64,000 nucleotides of DNA from Opacimonas viscosa (GTDB lineage: Bacteria > Pseudomonadota > Gammaproteobacteria > Enterobacterales > Alteromonadaceae). Below are positions 38,480 to 48,537 of the stretch, piece after piece. Below the pieces are notes generated by a model. It was given only the letters and a program-made list of their open reading frames with translations, searched no databases and was not told the origin of the DNA. Positions within the stretch are counted from its first letter, which is position 1. The number at the start of each line of letters is the position of its first letter. The DNA lies in assembly GCF_024199005.1 (NCBI RefSeq), contig NZ_JANATA010000013.1, positions 1 through 64,000 on the forward strand, in the 5' to 3' direction. The translations under genes were made by a program, and so were the position numbers.

Positions 38480-39052
38480 ATGATACGGGCAGTCCTCAAA
38501 TCGAGCACTGCTTTTTTTTACTCTTTCTTACTTCCTTTACTACAATCCTTTCTGTCAGCCTTTGGTGCCTCATCGTCCCAATTGTTGTTACTCAAAAGAC
38601 GCCAACGTTTGTTACAAATGGTGCTATTGTCAGAAGACCAACCCAGAGCACTTGCGCAGAAAACCCCTTTTACTATCTATGTCCTAGCTTGGCAGAAACA
38701 TACATTCCCTTTTGTTGAGCGAAACGCTCGGCAAACTATACGAGTATATCGTTGCGGGTATAGCCAAGTCGTGTTGGTTGATTTAGCCGGGGAATACTTT
38801 TACATCGCTCCAAGTTCGAGGTGCGCTAGGTTGTTTACCTATCTAAAATTGGTACCTTTTAGCCCAAACCCTAATAAAACCAAAATAAAACAGCCGCAAT
38901 CGCTGGCGAAACCAACCACGTTATTGACCTGGGTGCTTGCAAGATGGTCGAGACCTAAGCCACAATTCTTCACTATTTGGTGTTGGCAATTTAAGCACAA
39001 TCAGCAACGTCGTTTGGCGTATTTTATCCGGCATGCTATGGTTTGTGGATAA
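38480..39052 (+). CDS. Hypothetical protein in the ygfX position downstream of sdhE
   Basis: A 190-residue basic protein whose ATG directly follows the sdhE stop (TAAATG). There is a hydrophobic N-terminal stretch (about 11-30), then Leu/Arg-rich and Trp-containing segments (IWCWQFKHNQQRR near the C-terminus), with a Pro/Lys-rich linker about 127-140. In E. coli the gene here is ygfX (cptA), a 135-residue two-helix membrane protein. This product is longer and only the position and a basic Trp-bearing tail are reminiscent of it. Function unknown. The tight coupling to sdhE supports a real gene. Confidence 0.72.
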   Translation: MIRAVLKSSTAFFYSFLLPLLQSFLSAFGASSSQLLLLKRRQRLLQMVLLSEDQPRALAQKTPFTIYVLAWQKHTFPFVERNARQTIRVYRCGYSQVVLVDLAGEYFYIAPSSRCARLFTYLKLVPFSPNPNKTKIKQPQSLAKPTTLLTWVLARWSRPKPQFFTIWCWQFKHNQQRRLAYFIRHAMVCG

Positions 39053-39073
39053 TAACAACAAAAAGTACAACCG

Positions 39074-40093
39074 ATGTTTAAACTCTTATTTAAAAAAACA
39101 CACCCAGACGTCAGTAAAGGACGAGTAGAGCCTGTTTTACCTGATATCGCTGTGCATACAGAGATTGATTTCACCGCTCAAGCAGCACAGCTTGATCGTT
39201 ACCATGCGATGACCCAATGGCCACAGCTGTTTTCAGATATTGTGCATCCAGCATATTTAGCCATGCGAGCTTTGACCTTGCAAGCCCCCTTAATTAGTGA
39301 TCCAAAGCAGCCTTTTGCTGGTCTAGGTTTGGTCCATATGGGCAATAAAATGCACTATACCCGCATGTTAAAAAGGTCTGAAAAAATCACGTTATCTTGT
39401 GCTTTTGGACAGCTTTGGGACCATAAATTAGGCTGGGTGTTTTCTGTTAATAGTCGTGCATATGCAGTGGCTGATCCGGATACCTCACTGCTGGAGCTAG
39501 AAAGCCACTATCTATATCGGCAAAAACGCAAACCGGAACAATGTCATCTGCCGCAGTATTGCCCTAATAAGATCCCCTTTATGCAGTTTGCCTCTCAGAG
39601 CCTGCCACTGAAGATTGCAGCGACGGGGACTACAAGTCAGCAAACAAGCGAGAAAATTACCATAGATAACCGTATGGCTAGAAGCTATGCACATTTGTCA
39701 GGCGATTATAATCCCATCCATTTGTTTACTTGGACGGCGCGTTTGTTTGGCTTTAAACAACCGATTATTCATGGAATGTGGACCAAGGCTCGAGTACTTA
39801 GTACATGGTTTAGTCACCAAAAAACGTTTGCTGTGAATCAGCCTTGTACAATTGATGTCCAGTTCATGCGTTTTATTAGCCTACCCAATGCGTTTACCGT
39901 CCATGCGGTTCAGGTGGTCAAATCCACATCGGATGAAGCGATATCTCAGGGCGAACAGGGGCCACCAACAACGTATCTTGCTGGGATGCCTGTAGCTTGG
40001 TCAAAAGATCTGAGCCCAGCACAAGTCACACAAGACACAGCAGGTACAGAAATAGAACCGCACAAACCTTTTATCCAGGTGAGTATTCGTTGA
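39074..40093 (+). CDS. MaoC-like acyl dehydratase, double hotdog
   Basis: A 339-residue protein. The C-terminal hotdog domain has the hydratase-2 motif YAHLSGDYNPIHL...FGFKQPIIHGMW with catalytic Asp and His. The N-terminal half looks like a second, non-catalytic hotdog (LGLVHMGNKMHYTRML, ITLSCAFGQLWDHKLGW). The arrangement is that of R-specific enoyl-CoA or 3-hydroxyacyl dehydratases. Its exact fatty-acid or polyketide substrate is unknown. It starts 21 bp after the sdhE-linked hypothetical gene and may be cotranscribed. It converges with the TSUP gene 51 bp later. Confidence 0.88.
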   Translation: MFKLLFKKTHPDVSKGRVEPVLPDIAVHTEIDFTAQAAQLDRYHAMTQWPQLFSDIVHPAYLAMRALTLQAPLISDPKQPFAGLGLVHMGNKMHYTRMLKRSEKITLSCAFGQLWDHKLGWVFSVNSRAYAVADPDTSLLELESHYLYRQKRKPEQCHLPQYCPNKIPFMQFASQSLPLKIAATGTTSQQTSEKITIDNRMARSYAHLSGDYNPIHLFTWTARLFGFKQPIIHGMWTKARVLSTWFSHQKTFAVNQPCTIDVQFMRFISLPNAFTVHAVQVVKSTSDEAISQGEQGPPTTYLAGMPVAWSKDLSPAQVTQDTAGTEIEPHKPFIQVSIR

Positions 40094-40144
40094 TAACGTT
40101 ACTTTTGCTGGAGGTTCGCGCTACCGATGGTGAAATCTTGGGAC

Positions 40145-40927
40145 TCAAGCATATACATCATAGAAAAAATAGGCAGTTAGACATACGCTGACAATACCTA
40201 TGATATGTTTGATGAGTTGTGGGTTTACACGCTTTGAATACAAAGAAGCAAAGTAGGTGCCGATGACCGAACCGACCAATACAATGCCTCCGGCGTACCA
40301 AGCAATGGCATCATTGGCAATAAAGACAATGATGGAGAAGATTGAAATGACACTGCTCAACCACAGTTTTATCCCATTCATAAAGTGGATGTGGGTATAA
40401 CCCAAGAGGCTCATACAACTGAGTATCACAATACCAAGTCCAGCATTAAAATAGCCACCATAGACAGAGACACCGAACATAAGTAAATAGGTGGCGCCCC
40501 ATACGCCCCAAGTTTTCAGACGACCATTTGCGCGGGTGGATTGAGCAAAGTGCTGAGCTAGAAATGCGTTAAGTCTAGGGCCTAGAAAAAATAACACAGT
40601 AGCAATGAGCATAAGCCAAGGGATCAGATTGGCAAAGATTGTTGCATCGGTACTCAATAATAAATAGCCACCAGCTAAACCACCTAACAATCCGACGATA
40701 GAAAAACCAATGACGATCGCCTTCTCGGCCAACAGTTCTTTGCGAAAAGCAAAACTCCCACTGAGATAACCACCGCAAGCTGAAAACGTATTCGTTGCGT
40801 TGGCTATAACTGGCGGTAAGCCAGCGAACAAGAGCGCAGGAAATGATATAAAGCTCCCGCCACCCGCAATGGCATTGACGCCACCTGAAAGGAGTCCTGC
40901 GAGAAACAAAAAGAGCAGTTCGAACAT
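40145..40927 (-). CDS. TSUP (TauE/SafE) family membrane permease
   Basis: A 260-residue polytopic protein with about eight hydrophobic helices and the family block GLLSGGVNAIAGGGSFISFPALL at the N-terminus, plus a repeated half beginning near GGYFNAGLGIVILSC. TSUP members carry sulfite, sulfonates or other organic anions; the substrate here is unknown. It lies 60 bp downstream of nadB on the same strand and may be cotranscribed. Confidence 0.9.
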   Translation of the reverse strand: MFELLFLFLAGLLSGGVNAIAGGGSFISFPALLFAGLPPVIANATNTFSACGGYLSGSFAFRKELLAEKAIVIGFSIVGLLGGLAGGYLLLSTDATIFANLIPWLMLIATVLFFLGPRLNAFLAQHFAQSTRANGRLKTWGVWGATYLLMFGVSVYGGYFNAGLGIVILSCMSLLGYTHIHFMNGIKLWLSSVISIFSIIVFIANDAIAWYAGGIVLVGSVIGTYFASLYSKRVNPQLIKHIIGIVSVCLTAYFFYDVYA

Positions 40928-40987
40928 ATAATGCAGTGCCTAAAAAAAATGATGCAAAACAAAACAACAACCTTAAAGAAGTGGTGT

Positions 40988-42589
40988 CTATTCAACCCAG
41001 CCCAGTTCTTTGGATAATATCGTGGGTCCTGATTCAGGCAACATGTCTGGGTAATCCAGGTTGTAGTGCAAACCTCGGGACTCTTTTCGCTGCATCGCAC
41101 ACAGTACGATCAAGCGCGCCACGGTGACCAAATTACGCAACTCTAAAAGGTTGTTACTGACTCTAAAGTTGGCGTAGTAATCGTGGATCTCTAATTGCAA
41201 CAACTCGATTCTGCGCAAAGCTCGTTCCAAACGTTTATCTGTCCGCACGATACCTACATAATCCCACATACACAAACGCAACTCATGCCAATTGTGTTGG
41301 ATAATGACTTCTTCATCTGAGTCGATGACTTGACTCTCATCCCAAGGGTAAATCACTTCATCAGGCACAGGGGAATCTAAGCGACCAATAATATCAATCG
41401 CCGCCGAACGTGCATATACGACACATTCTAATAAAGAGTTACTGGCCATGCGATTGGCGCCATGCAGACCGGTATAAGCAACCTCACCAATCGCATATAC
41501 GTTATGTAGATCCGTGCGGGCAAATTGGTCAGTGACGACACCACCACAACTATAATGCGCTGCTGGAACTATAGGAATTGGTTGTTGCGTGATATCGATT
41601 CCTAATGAGCGACATTTGCGATAAATATTGGGGAAGTGTTTGACAATAAAATCAGCAGGTTTATGGGAAATGTCCAAAAACATACAATCAGCACCCAGAC
41701 GTTTCATTTCATAATCAATCGCTCTGGCCACGATATCTCTGGGTGCTAAATCACCGCGCTCATCAAATTTATGCATAAAGGGCGTACCATCCGGATGGAT
41801 GAGCTTGGCACCTTCGCCACGCAACGCTTCGGTGATTAAAAAGTTGCCAGCATCTGGGTGGTAGAGGCAAGTTGGGTGAAATTGGTTGAACTCCATGTTA
41901 GCAACCGAGCAACCAGCACGCCATGCCATAGCAATTCCATCACCTGAAGCAACATCAGGATTTGAGGTATATTGATAAACTTTACTCGCACCGCCTGTGG
42001 CTAATACCACAATCTTACTTTTTATCGCATCTACGGCGTTGTTTTTACGATTTAAAATATACGCACCTAATACGGCTTTTTCATCGTTATTAGAACGGAT
42101 CAGGTCAATCGCATTATATTTTTCAAAAACATGGATGTTGGGGTGTTGGAGTACCGCGTCAACGAGGGTAACTTGAACTGCTTCACCGGTAGCATCAGCA
42201 GAATGCAGGATGCGTCGGTGGCTATGTCCCCCTTCTTGGGTGAGGTGATATTCAGCATCTTTGCCATGCTCATCACGGCGATCAAAGGGCATCCCTAACT
42301 GGATCAGCCATTCCATCGCGTCTTTGGCATTTTCAGCGGTAAAGCGCACCGCAGCTTCTTCACAGAGTCCAGCACCTGCAATGAGGGTGTCTTGGACATG
42401 CGAATCAACGGTATCTTTTTCATCAAAAACAGCGGCAATCCCACCTTGGGCATAGCGGGTTGAGCCTTCACGCATATCAGATTTGCTCAGGACAATCACT
42501 TGGCAATGGTCAGCAATACTCAATGCTAAGCTTAGGCCTGCTGCACCGCTACCAATTATCAAAACATCACAATTATGTTGCACACTCAC
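40988..42589 (-). CDS. nadB: L-aspartate oxidase
   Basis: A 533-residue flavoprotein (E. coli 540). The FAD-binding [11 protein letters not shown] is at the N-terminus, with the active-site regions [22 protein letters not shown] and the family block [10 protein letters not shown]. It oxidises aspartate to iminoaspartate in NAD biosynthesis. It is divergent from rpoE, the classical nadB/rpoE arrangement, with 214 bp between the two starts. Confidence 0.98.
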   Translation of the reverse strand: MSVQHNCDVLIIGSGAAGLSLALSIADHCQVIVLSKSDMREGSTRYAQGGIAAVFDEKDTVDSHVQDTLIAGAGLCEEAAVRFTAENAKDAMEWLIQLGMPFDRRDEHGKDAEYHLTQEGGHSHRRILHSADATGEAVQVTLVDAVLQHPNIHVFEKYNAIDLIRSNNDEKAVLGAYILNRKNNAVDAIKSKIVVLATGGASKVYQYTSNPDVASGDGIAMAWRAGCSVANMEFNQFHPTCLYHPDAGNFLITEALRGEGAKLIHPDGTPFMHKFDERGDLAPRDIVARAIDYEMKRLGADCMFLDISHKPADFIVKHFPNIYRKCRSLGIDITQQPIPIVPAAHYSCGGVVTDQFARTDLHNVYAIGEVAYTGLHGANRMASNSLLECVVYARSAAIDIIGRLDSPVPDEVIYPWDESQVIDSDEEVIIQHNWHELRLCMWDYVGIVRTDKRLERALRRIELLQLEIHDYYANFRVSNNLLELRNLVTVARLIVLCAMQRKESRGLHYNLDYPDMLPESGPTILSKELGWVE

Positions 42590-42712
42590 AATCGATTCCT
42601 CAACGGGTTATTTGCGCTGCATTTATAGGGCTAGCAAGGCTCGCAATATTAATGAAAACCCAATAAAACTCAAGTTTCTATTCACTTTACACAAAAAAAA
42701 ACAAATAATATC

Positions 42713-42739
42713 GAACTAAATTATAAACATGCAGTCAAT
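42713..42739 (+). promoter_or_regulatory. Possible sigma-E promoter of rpoE
   Basis: GAACTA (42713-42718), a 16-bp spacer and TCAAT (42735-42739) resemble the sigma-E consensus (GGAACTT / TCAAA or TCTGA). It lies 65 bp before the rpoE start, where an autoregulated promoter is expected. Partial match, so tentative. Confidence 0.45.
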
Positions 42740-42803
42740 AATAGTGCTCGCAGTAGCCTAGAAAGAACAACAAAGACTAAATACTATGGGAGTGCAGGCT
42801 CGA

Positions 42804-43382
42804 ATGAGCGAGCAAATAACGGACCAGCAGTTGGTGGAAAAAGTCCAAAATGGTGATAAACAAGCCTACAATTTACTGGTGTTAAAATATCAAAACCGCG
42901 TGACAAATTTAGTCGCTCGGTATGTAAAAAACTCAGGTGATGTTGCGGATGTTACCCAAGAGGCATTTATCAAGGCCTACCGCGCACTTCCGAATTTTCG
43001 TGGAGAAAGTGCTTTTTATACGTGGTTATATCGCATTGCGGTAAATAGTGCGAAAAACTATTTAGTATCCCAATCACGTAAGCCGCCAGCAAATGATGTT
43101 GACGCAGATGAAGCAGAGTTTTATGAAGGTGGAGAAGTCTTACATGAAATGGCGTCTCCAGAGAAAAAACTATTAACGAAAGAGATTGAGACGGTATTAC
43201 TAGGTGCAGTAGCAAAACTTCCCGAAGACTTACGGATGGCAATTACCTTGCGTGAAATGGAAGGCATGAGTTATGAAGATATCGCAACGGTAATGGAATG
43301 TCCGGTGGGTACCGTTCGATCTAGAATATTTAGAGCACGAGAAGCAGTGGATAATGCTATTCGCCCTTTGTTGAATAGTTAG
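42804..43382 (+). CDS. rpoE: RNA polymerase sigma-E factor (RpoE)
   Basis: A 192-residue ECF sigma factor starting MSEQITDQQLVEKVQNGDKQ, nearly identical in pattern to E. coli RpoE. Region 2 has AYRALPNFRGESAFYTWLYRIAVN and region 4 LREMEGMSYEDIATVMECPVGTVRSRIFRARE. A six-codon in-frame extension upstream was rejected because it lacks a ribosome site and family similarity. It directs the envelope-stress regulon and is inhibited by the RseA encoded next. Confidence 0.97.
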   Translation: MSEQITDQQLVEKVQNGDKQAYNLLVLKYQNRVTNLVARYVKNSGDVADVTQEAFIKAYRALPNFRGESAFYTWLYRIAVNSAKNYLVSQSRKPPANDVDADEAEFYEGGEVLHEMASPEKKLLTKEIETVLLGAVAKLPEDLRMAITLREMEGMSYEDIATVMECPVGTVRSRIFRAREAVDNAIRPLLNS

Positions 43383-43476
43383 GCGAAAGCACCGAAAAGG
43401 CTCCTTAAGTCTAAAAAGTGTACAAATTTTTATAAAATGATATATTGCTCGGTACGGGCATCTTAGGAATGTTAAT

Positions 43477-44049
43477 ATGAGTGACAGGCAAGAAAATTTA
43501 TCTGCATTTGTCGATGGTGAATCAGCACAGTTTGATATAGACCAACTACAAAATGACAAGGAATTACAAGCCAAGTGGCAAAACTACCATCTCTTGGGTG
43601 ACACGCTACGTGGTGATGCTGTCATGGTTGCTGATACGTCAATTCTTGATGCTATTGCAGATGCCTTGGATGATGAGCCAACAATACTAGCACCACGCCG
43701 AAGCAAGCGTAAAACAGTATGGGACAATGTCGTCTCACTGAGTAAGCAGTCCTCTCAGTTTGCCGTCGCTGCAGGTGTCGCTGCTGTGATGATTTTAGGT
43801 GTACAGAGTTACAATACCGAACAAACACAGCCTTTTATGACCGCACCGACCTCAGGGCCTCAAGGTGGTTTGTCACCAGTGAGTTTGTCCCAATCTAGAA
43901 CGATTGAAAATCCTAACCGTCAAGCGGTTGTTGAACAACGTAAGCGAATCAATGCGCTGCTTGTTGACCACAAACAGCAAGTACGTCTCCAAGCTGTTTT
44001 GGATGAAACCACGGAACCTGAAACTGTCCCAGAAGGAAAGCCTAAGTAA
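43477..44049 (+). CDS. rseA: Anti-sigma-E factor RseA
   Basis: A 190-residue protein with the N-terminal cytoplasmic anti-sigma domain (ENLSAFVDGESAQFDID, WQNYHLLGDTLRGD), one membrane helix (about 89-107, FAVAAGVAAVMILGVQSYN) and a periplasmic tail that would bind RseB. It is degraded by DegS and RseP under stress to free RpoE. Its last base overlaps the rseB start. Confidence 0.95.
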   Translation: MSDRQENLSAFVDGESAQFDIDQLQNDKELQAKWQNYHLLGDTLRGDAVMVADTSILDAIADALDDEPTILAPRRSKRKTVWDNVVSLSKQSSQFAVAAGVAAVMILGVQSYNTEQTQPFMTAPTSGPQGGLSPVSLSQSRTIENPNRQAVVEQRKRINALLVDHKQQVRLQAVLDETTEPETVPEGKPK

Positions 44050-45152
44050 TGGGTTTACGCACTTTTCCAAGCGGCCTGTTACGGGCCGTTTTTGTTTGTA
44101 GTTTATATTTGACTTCGAGCACATTCGCATTTTCTGCTGTTAGTCAGGCATCCTCAGATAACTCTATCGCAAAGCCACCTGCTGTCGTTGAAGCGAACGC
44201 TCAAGAAGTATTACTCAAAGTTTCTCATGCAGTAAATACACTCAATTATGAAGCTTCTTTGGTCGTATTTCGCCCCGGTAGTGAGCCCGTCCCGTATATT
44301 TGGCGACATGGTATTTTACCCGATATGGCAGTCACAGAATCCGATCACGTGAACAGCTCGCCCAAACCAAAAACGCTAGCTCCATCGACACCCACCAATA
44401 ATACTGTTGAATATTTGAACAGTCTGAACGGACCGGGCGCACAAGTGGTACGGGTCGGAAATAAAGTGAGTTTCTTTGAAGCAGATAAGCCTGCTTTTGC
44501 TTTGCAACAATCACATATTCACGGTCCAATACCGCATAACTTAATCAGAAATCCCGCTGCTATATTTGCCGCTTATGATGTGGTTTTAGTTGGCAAAAGT
44601 CGGGTGACTGGCAAGGCAGCATTGCATTTTCGAGTGTTGAGTAAGGACGGTAGTCGTTACAGTTATGCACTGTGGGTCGATAGTGAAACCTACCTTCCAT
44701 TGAAGTTAAATACACTGACCTTGAAAGGCGAAGTATTAGAACAAGTGCAAGTGACGAATTTAGTGATCACAGATTCAGTCCATGCTGATTTTCTAAAGTT
44801 GGAAGCTCAGCAATTACCCCAGGTTCGCCATATTAATCCTCCGAAAGAATTTGCCTTGAAATGGTCAATTACCTCTTTGCCGGTGGGGATGAAAGAAGTC
44901 AAACGCGATATTCATCGTTTGGCGATTACGGGTGAGTTAGTCGAGTATAAATTGCTCTCAGATGGGTTAGTAGATGTGTCGATTTATCTACAAAAAGCCG
45001 GTACTGTACCTCAGGATGATGTCTTGATTCGGAACCAATCAGAAACCTTTTTATCGCGGGTTAGGGATGGCCTGCAGTTAACGGTTGTTGGCAAAATACC
45101 AGCCCCTACAGCGAACAAAATTATGGAAATGATTGCTCTGAGTAGTACCTAA
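44049..45152 (+). CDS. rseB: Sigma-E regulatory periplasmic protein RseB (MucB)
   Basis: A 367-residue exported protein with a signal peptide (about residues 1-33, ending near FAFSA). It has the MucB/RseB large lipoprotein-fold domain (NTLNYEASLVVFRPGSEPVPY) and small domain (LPVGMKEVKRDIHRLAITG). It protects RseA from cleavage and senses lipopolysaccharide or mislocalised lipoproteins. It overlaps rseA by one base, so the anti-sigma pair is translationally coupled. Confidence 0.95.
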   Translation: MGLRTFPSGLLRAVFVCSLYLTSSTFAFSAVSQASSDNSIAKPPAVVEANAQEVLLKVSHAVNTLNYEASLVVFRPGSEPVPYIWRHGILPDMAVTESDHVNSSPKPKTLAPSTPTNNTVEYLNSLNGPGAQVVRVGNKVSFFEADKPAFALQQSHIHGPIPHNLIRNPAAIFAAYDVVLVGKSRVTGKAALHFRVLSKDGSRYSYALWVDSETYLPLKLNTLTLKGEVLEQVQVTNLVITDSVHADFLKLEAQQLPQVRHINPPKEFALKWSITSLPVGMKEVKRDIHRLAITGELVEYKLLSDGLVDVSIYLQKAGTVPQDDVLIRNQSETFLSRVRDGLQLTVVGKIPAPTANKIMEMIALSST

Positions 45153-45164
45153 AGCAGGCCTGTC

Positions 45165-45680
45165 ATGATTGAAGAACGCGGAACGATTACAGCCATTACT
45201 GAGCTGCCTGATGGACAGACAGGCATCGAGGTACACACTTCGGTGAAAACGACGTGTGGCAGTTGTAGTGCAAAAAAATCATGCAGTACGAGCGTAATTG
45301 CGGAGCATTTTACTCCGCATAGTGATGCCTTGTATTTTACGACCGACCAAGCGGTGCAAGTAGGCCAATCTGTGACCTTAGGGATCCGAGAAGAGACCTT
45401 ATTAAAAGCGTCATTTATGGTGTATATATTGCCTTTGTGCAGTTTTATTGGCACTTTTATGTTGGCCCAATGGGTATTTTCTCAAACCGTTCTGGATCAT
45501 GAGTTATTCCACTTGTTATGTGCGGTGTTGAGCACATTAGGCTTACTTGTTTATGTCAGTCGTCAGACGAAAAATAAGCACAATCAATACGCACCTAATC
45601 TATGTCATATTCTACCTGTACAACCTACAGCACAGTCTAGCGTCATAAAGGTGCAAGCAAGCACACCAAAGTCTCAGTAA
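45165..45680 (+). CDS. rseC: SoxR-reducing system/RseC family protein
   Basis: A 171-residue inner-membrane protein with an N-terminal cytoplasmic Cys cluster TCGSCSAKKSC (C-x2-C-x5-C), two membrane helices (about 85-105 and 115-135) and a cytoplasmic tail. RseC acts with RsxABCDGE in resetting SoxR and is a member of the rpoE operon in E. coli. It starts 12 bp after rseB. After it, 173 bp lead to lepA with no gene seen. Confidence 0.94.
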   Translation: MIEERGTITAITELPDGQTGIEVHTSVKTTCGSCSAKKSCSTSVIAEHFTPHSDALYFTTDQAVQVGQSVTLGIREETLLKASFMVYILPLCSFIGTFMLAQWVFSQTVLDHELFHLLCAVLSTLGLLVYVSRQTKNKHNQYAPNLCHILPVQPTAQSSVIKVQASTPKSQ

Positions 45681-45853
45681 ATATCGCTTTTATCTAGGAA
45701 AGGCGGTAAAATAGTTAAAATTTTAGAATCGTTTAGAAAGCGGAGCATTAGGCTCACGACACTGGTGTATTGCGTATATTTGAAAAATACGAGAATGACT
45801 ATAGTGATAAACGACTTCATTCAGTCTTGTACTTAAAGGTGGCATTACAACCT

Positions 45854-47650
45854 ATGCAGCATTCTCATATTCGTAACTTCAGTATCATTGCTCACATTGA
45901 CCACGGCAAATCAACCTTATCAGATCGTTTGATCCAAGATTGTGGTGGTTTAACTGAGCGTGAAATGGCCGCTCAGGTCCTTGATTCAATGGATATTGAA
46001 AGAGAACGTGGTATTACTATCAAAGCGCAAAGTGTCACGTTAAATTACACTGCGGATAACGGTGAGACCTATCAGTTAAACTTTATCGACACGCCTGGTC
46101 ACGTCGATTTTACCTATGAAGTCTCGCGTTCCTTAGCGGCCTGTGAAGGAGCGCTGTTAGTTGTGGATGCAGGGCAAGGTGTCGAGGCACAAACCTTGGC
46201 TAACTGTTACACCGCGATTGAAATGGATATGGAAGTGGTCCCCATTTTAAACAAGATTGACTTACCCCAAGCCGACCCTCTGCGCGTTGCTGAGGAGATT
46301 GAAGACATCGTCGGTATTGATGCTTTAGATGCCGTCCGTTGTTCGGCTAAAACCGGTGTCGGTATCAAAGAAGTTTTAGAAGAAATTGTGGATAAAGTGC
46401 CGCCACCAGAAGGTGATCCGGATGCCCCACTAAAAGCTTTAATTATCGATTCATGGTTTGATAACTACCAAGGCGTCGTTTCTTTGGTACGTGTCATTGA
46501 TGGTGAATTAAAAGCCAAAGACAAGATCAAAATTATGTCGAATGGTACTACACACTTGGCAGACAATGTCGGTATTTTTACGCCAAAACAAACGAAAACG
46601 GGTGTCTTACGCAGTGGCGAAGTTGGGTATGTGATTGCCGGGATCAAAGAAATTCACGGCGCTCCAGTCGGTGATACTATTACTTTAGCGAGTGAACCTG
46701 CTGCAGAAATGCTCCCGGGCTTTAAAAAAGTAAAACCACAAGTTTATGCCGGTTTATTCCCAGTGAGTTCTGATGATTACGAAGATTTTCGTGATGCACT
46801 AGCAAAATTAAGCTTAAATGACGCCTCTCTATTCTATGAGCCAGAAAGCTCATCTGCATTGGGTTTTGGTTTCCGGATTGGTTTCTTGGGTATGTTACAC
46901 ATGGAAATCATCCAAGAGCGTTTGGAGCGTGAGTATGATCTTGACCTGATTACGACCGCACCAACCGTGGTCTATGAAATTTTGACGACCAAGGGTGAAA
47001 CCCTCTACGTGGACAACCCATCTAAACTACCAGCAGTGAATGATATTGAAGAATTGCGCGAGCCGATTGTTGAAGCCAACATATTAGTACCGTCAGAGTT
47101 TTTGGGTAACGTCATTACACTGTGTATTGAAAAACGTGGTGTCCAAACGAACATGGCTTACCACGGTAAGCAAGTGGCAGTGACCTATGAATTACCGATG
47201 GCAGAAGTGGTCTTAGATTTCTTTGACCGTCTAAAATCAACCAGCCGAGGTTTTGCTTCACTGGATTATAATTTCAAGAAATTCAATGCCGCAGATATGT
47301 GCCGTTTAGATATCTTAATTAACCAAGAACGGGTAGATGCACTTGCGATTATTACGCACAAAGAGAATGCGCAATATCGCGGTCGTGAGTTAGTGGAAAA
47401 ATTAAAAGAACTGATCCCGCGGCAAATGTTTGATATTGCGATCCAAGCCGCTATTGGTAACCATGTCGTCGCTCGTAGTACAGTAAAACAGTTACGTAAA
47501 AACGTGATTGCAAAATGTTACGGTGGTGATATCAGCCGTAAGAAAAAGCTATTGCAGAAACAAAAAGATGGTAAAAAACGCATGAAGTCCGTAGGTAATG
47601 TAGAATTACCACAAGACGCTTTCTTGGCCGTTCTCAAGGTAGGTAAATAA
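45854..47650 (+). CDS. lepA: Elongation factor 4 (LepA), ribosomal GTPase
   Basis: A 598-residue GTPase (E. coli 599) starting [21 protein letters not shown]1 is AHIDHGKS, G3 DTPGH and G4 NKID; the C-terminal LepA domain ends with [20 protein letters not shown]. It contributes to initiation and elongation fidelity. A TTG-initiated extension of 28 codons upstream is not conserved and was rejected. Its stop overlaps the lepB start by one base. Confidence 0.97.
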   Translation: MQHSHIRNFSIIAHIDHGKSTLSDRLIQDCGGLTEREMAAQVLDSMDIERERGITIKAQSVTLNYTADNGETYQLNFIDTPGHVDFTYEVSRSLAACEGALLVVDAGQGVEAQTLANCYTAIEMDMEVVPILNKIDLPQADPLRVAEEIEDIVGIDALDAVRCSAKTGVGIKEVLEEIVDKVPPPEGDPDAPLKALIIDSWFDNYQGVVSLVRVIDGELKAKDKIKIMSNGTTHLADNVGIFTPKQTKTGVLRSGEVGYVIAGIKEIHGAPVGDTITLASEPAAEMLPGFKKVKPQVYAGLFPVSSDDYEDFRDALAKLSLNDASLFYEPESSSALGFGFRIGFLGMLHMEIIQERLEREYDLDLITTAPTVVYEILTTKGETLYVDNPSKLPAVNDIEELREPIVEANILVPSEFLGNVITLCIEKRGVQTNMAYHGKQVAVTYELPMAEVVLDFFDRLKSTSRGFASLDYNFKKFNAADMCRLDILINQERVDALAIITHKENAQYRGRELVEKLKELIPRQMFDIAIQAAIGNHVVARSTVKQLRKNVIAKCYGGDISRKKKLLQKQKDGKKRMKSVGNVELPQDAFLAVLKVGK

Positions 47651-48537
47651 TGGCACAAACCTTTTCCATTTTTTTGGTGATATTGACCGTTGTTTCAGGA
47701 CTCATTTGGTTAATCGACAGTCTCTTTTTTGCGCCAAAACGCAGAGAAAAAGCGATGGTAACCGGTGGTAAAGCCAGTGATGCTGAATTACCGTATCTAG
47801 TGGATACTGCACAACAAATCTTTCCTGTTGTCGCTTTCATCATGGTGTTGCGCTCGTTTCTGTACGAACCTTTCCAAATCCCTTCTGGCTCTATGATGCC
47901 AACATTGTTGGTCGGGGATTTTATTTTGGTTGAGAAGTACACTTATGGCCTCAAAGATCCCGTTACACGGACCAAATTTTGGGATATCGGTGCACCTGAA
48001 CGAGGTGATATTGTGGTTTTCAAATACCCACCTGAACCACAGCTTGATTACATCAAGCGAGTAGTTGGTTTGCCTGGTGACCGCATATTTTATCGTCAAA
48101 AACAGATCACTGTTGTCCCTGCTTGTCCAAGTGGACAGGACTGTGCAAAACCTTTCATAGTCCCCATGAAACAAGTCGACAATGATGAATTTGTGCAAAA
48201 TATGGTGCCTCTAAATCGTTTTGTTGAGCAACTTGGCGATGCGCAACACGAAATACTCCAGCACCCAATCTTGGCGGCATCACCTTCACAATTTTATCGT
48301 CAACCCGGTACAGCGATGGATGAGTGGGTAGTGCCACAAAATGCTTATTTTGTCCTGGGTGATAACCGTGACAACAGCCGTGATAGCCGTTTTTGGGGCT
48401 TTGTTTCAGATGAGCATTTAGTGGGTAAAGCAACAGCAATCTGGATCAGCTTTGAATTTGAACGCGGCGCAGATAGTATGTTGCCTAGCTGGATCCCAAC
48501 TGGCATTCGTTTTAATCGCATAGGCGGTTTGCAGTGA
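47650..48537 (+). CDS. lepB: Signal peptidase I
   Basis: A 295-residue inner-membrane protease (E. coli 324). Two N-terminal membrane helices (about 4-27 and 57-75) precede the periplasmic catalytic domain. The catalytic Ser81 is in PSGSMMPTL and Lys136 in YIKRVVGLPGD; the conserved end box is GDNRDNSRDSRFWGFV. It cleaves signal peptides of exported proteins. It overlaps both neighbours (lepA by 1 bp and rnc by 4 bp). Confidence 0.98.
   Translation: MAQTFSIFLVILTVVSGLIWLIDSLFFAPKRREKAMVTGGKASDAELPYLVDTAQQIFPVVAFIMVLRSFLYEPFQIPSGSMMPTLLVGDFILVEKYTYGLKDPVTRTKFWDIGAPERGDIVVFKYPPEPQLDYIKRVVGLPGDRIFYRQKQITVVPACPSGQDCAKPFIVPMKQVDNDEFVQNMVPLNRFVEQLGDAQHEILQHPILAASPSQFYRQPGTAMDEWVVPQNAYFVLGDNRDNSRDSRFWGFVSDEHLVGKATAIWISFEFERGADSMLPSWIPTGIRFNRIGGLQ

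Noticed and set aside
45770-45853. N-terminal extension of LepA from a TTG
   Set aside because: The extension is not similar to any LepA N-terminus; the ATG at 45854 gives the family length.
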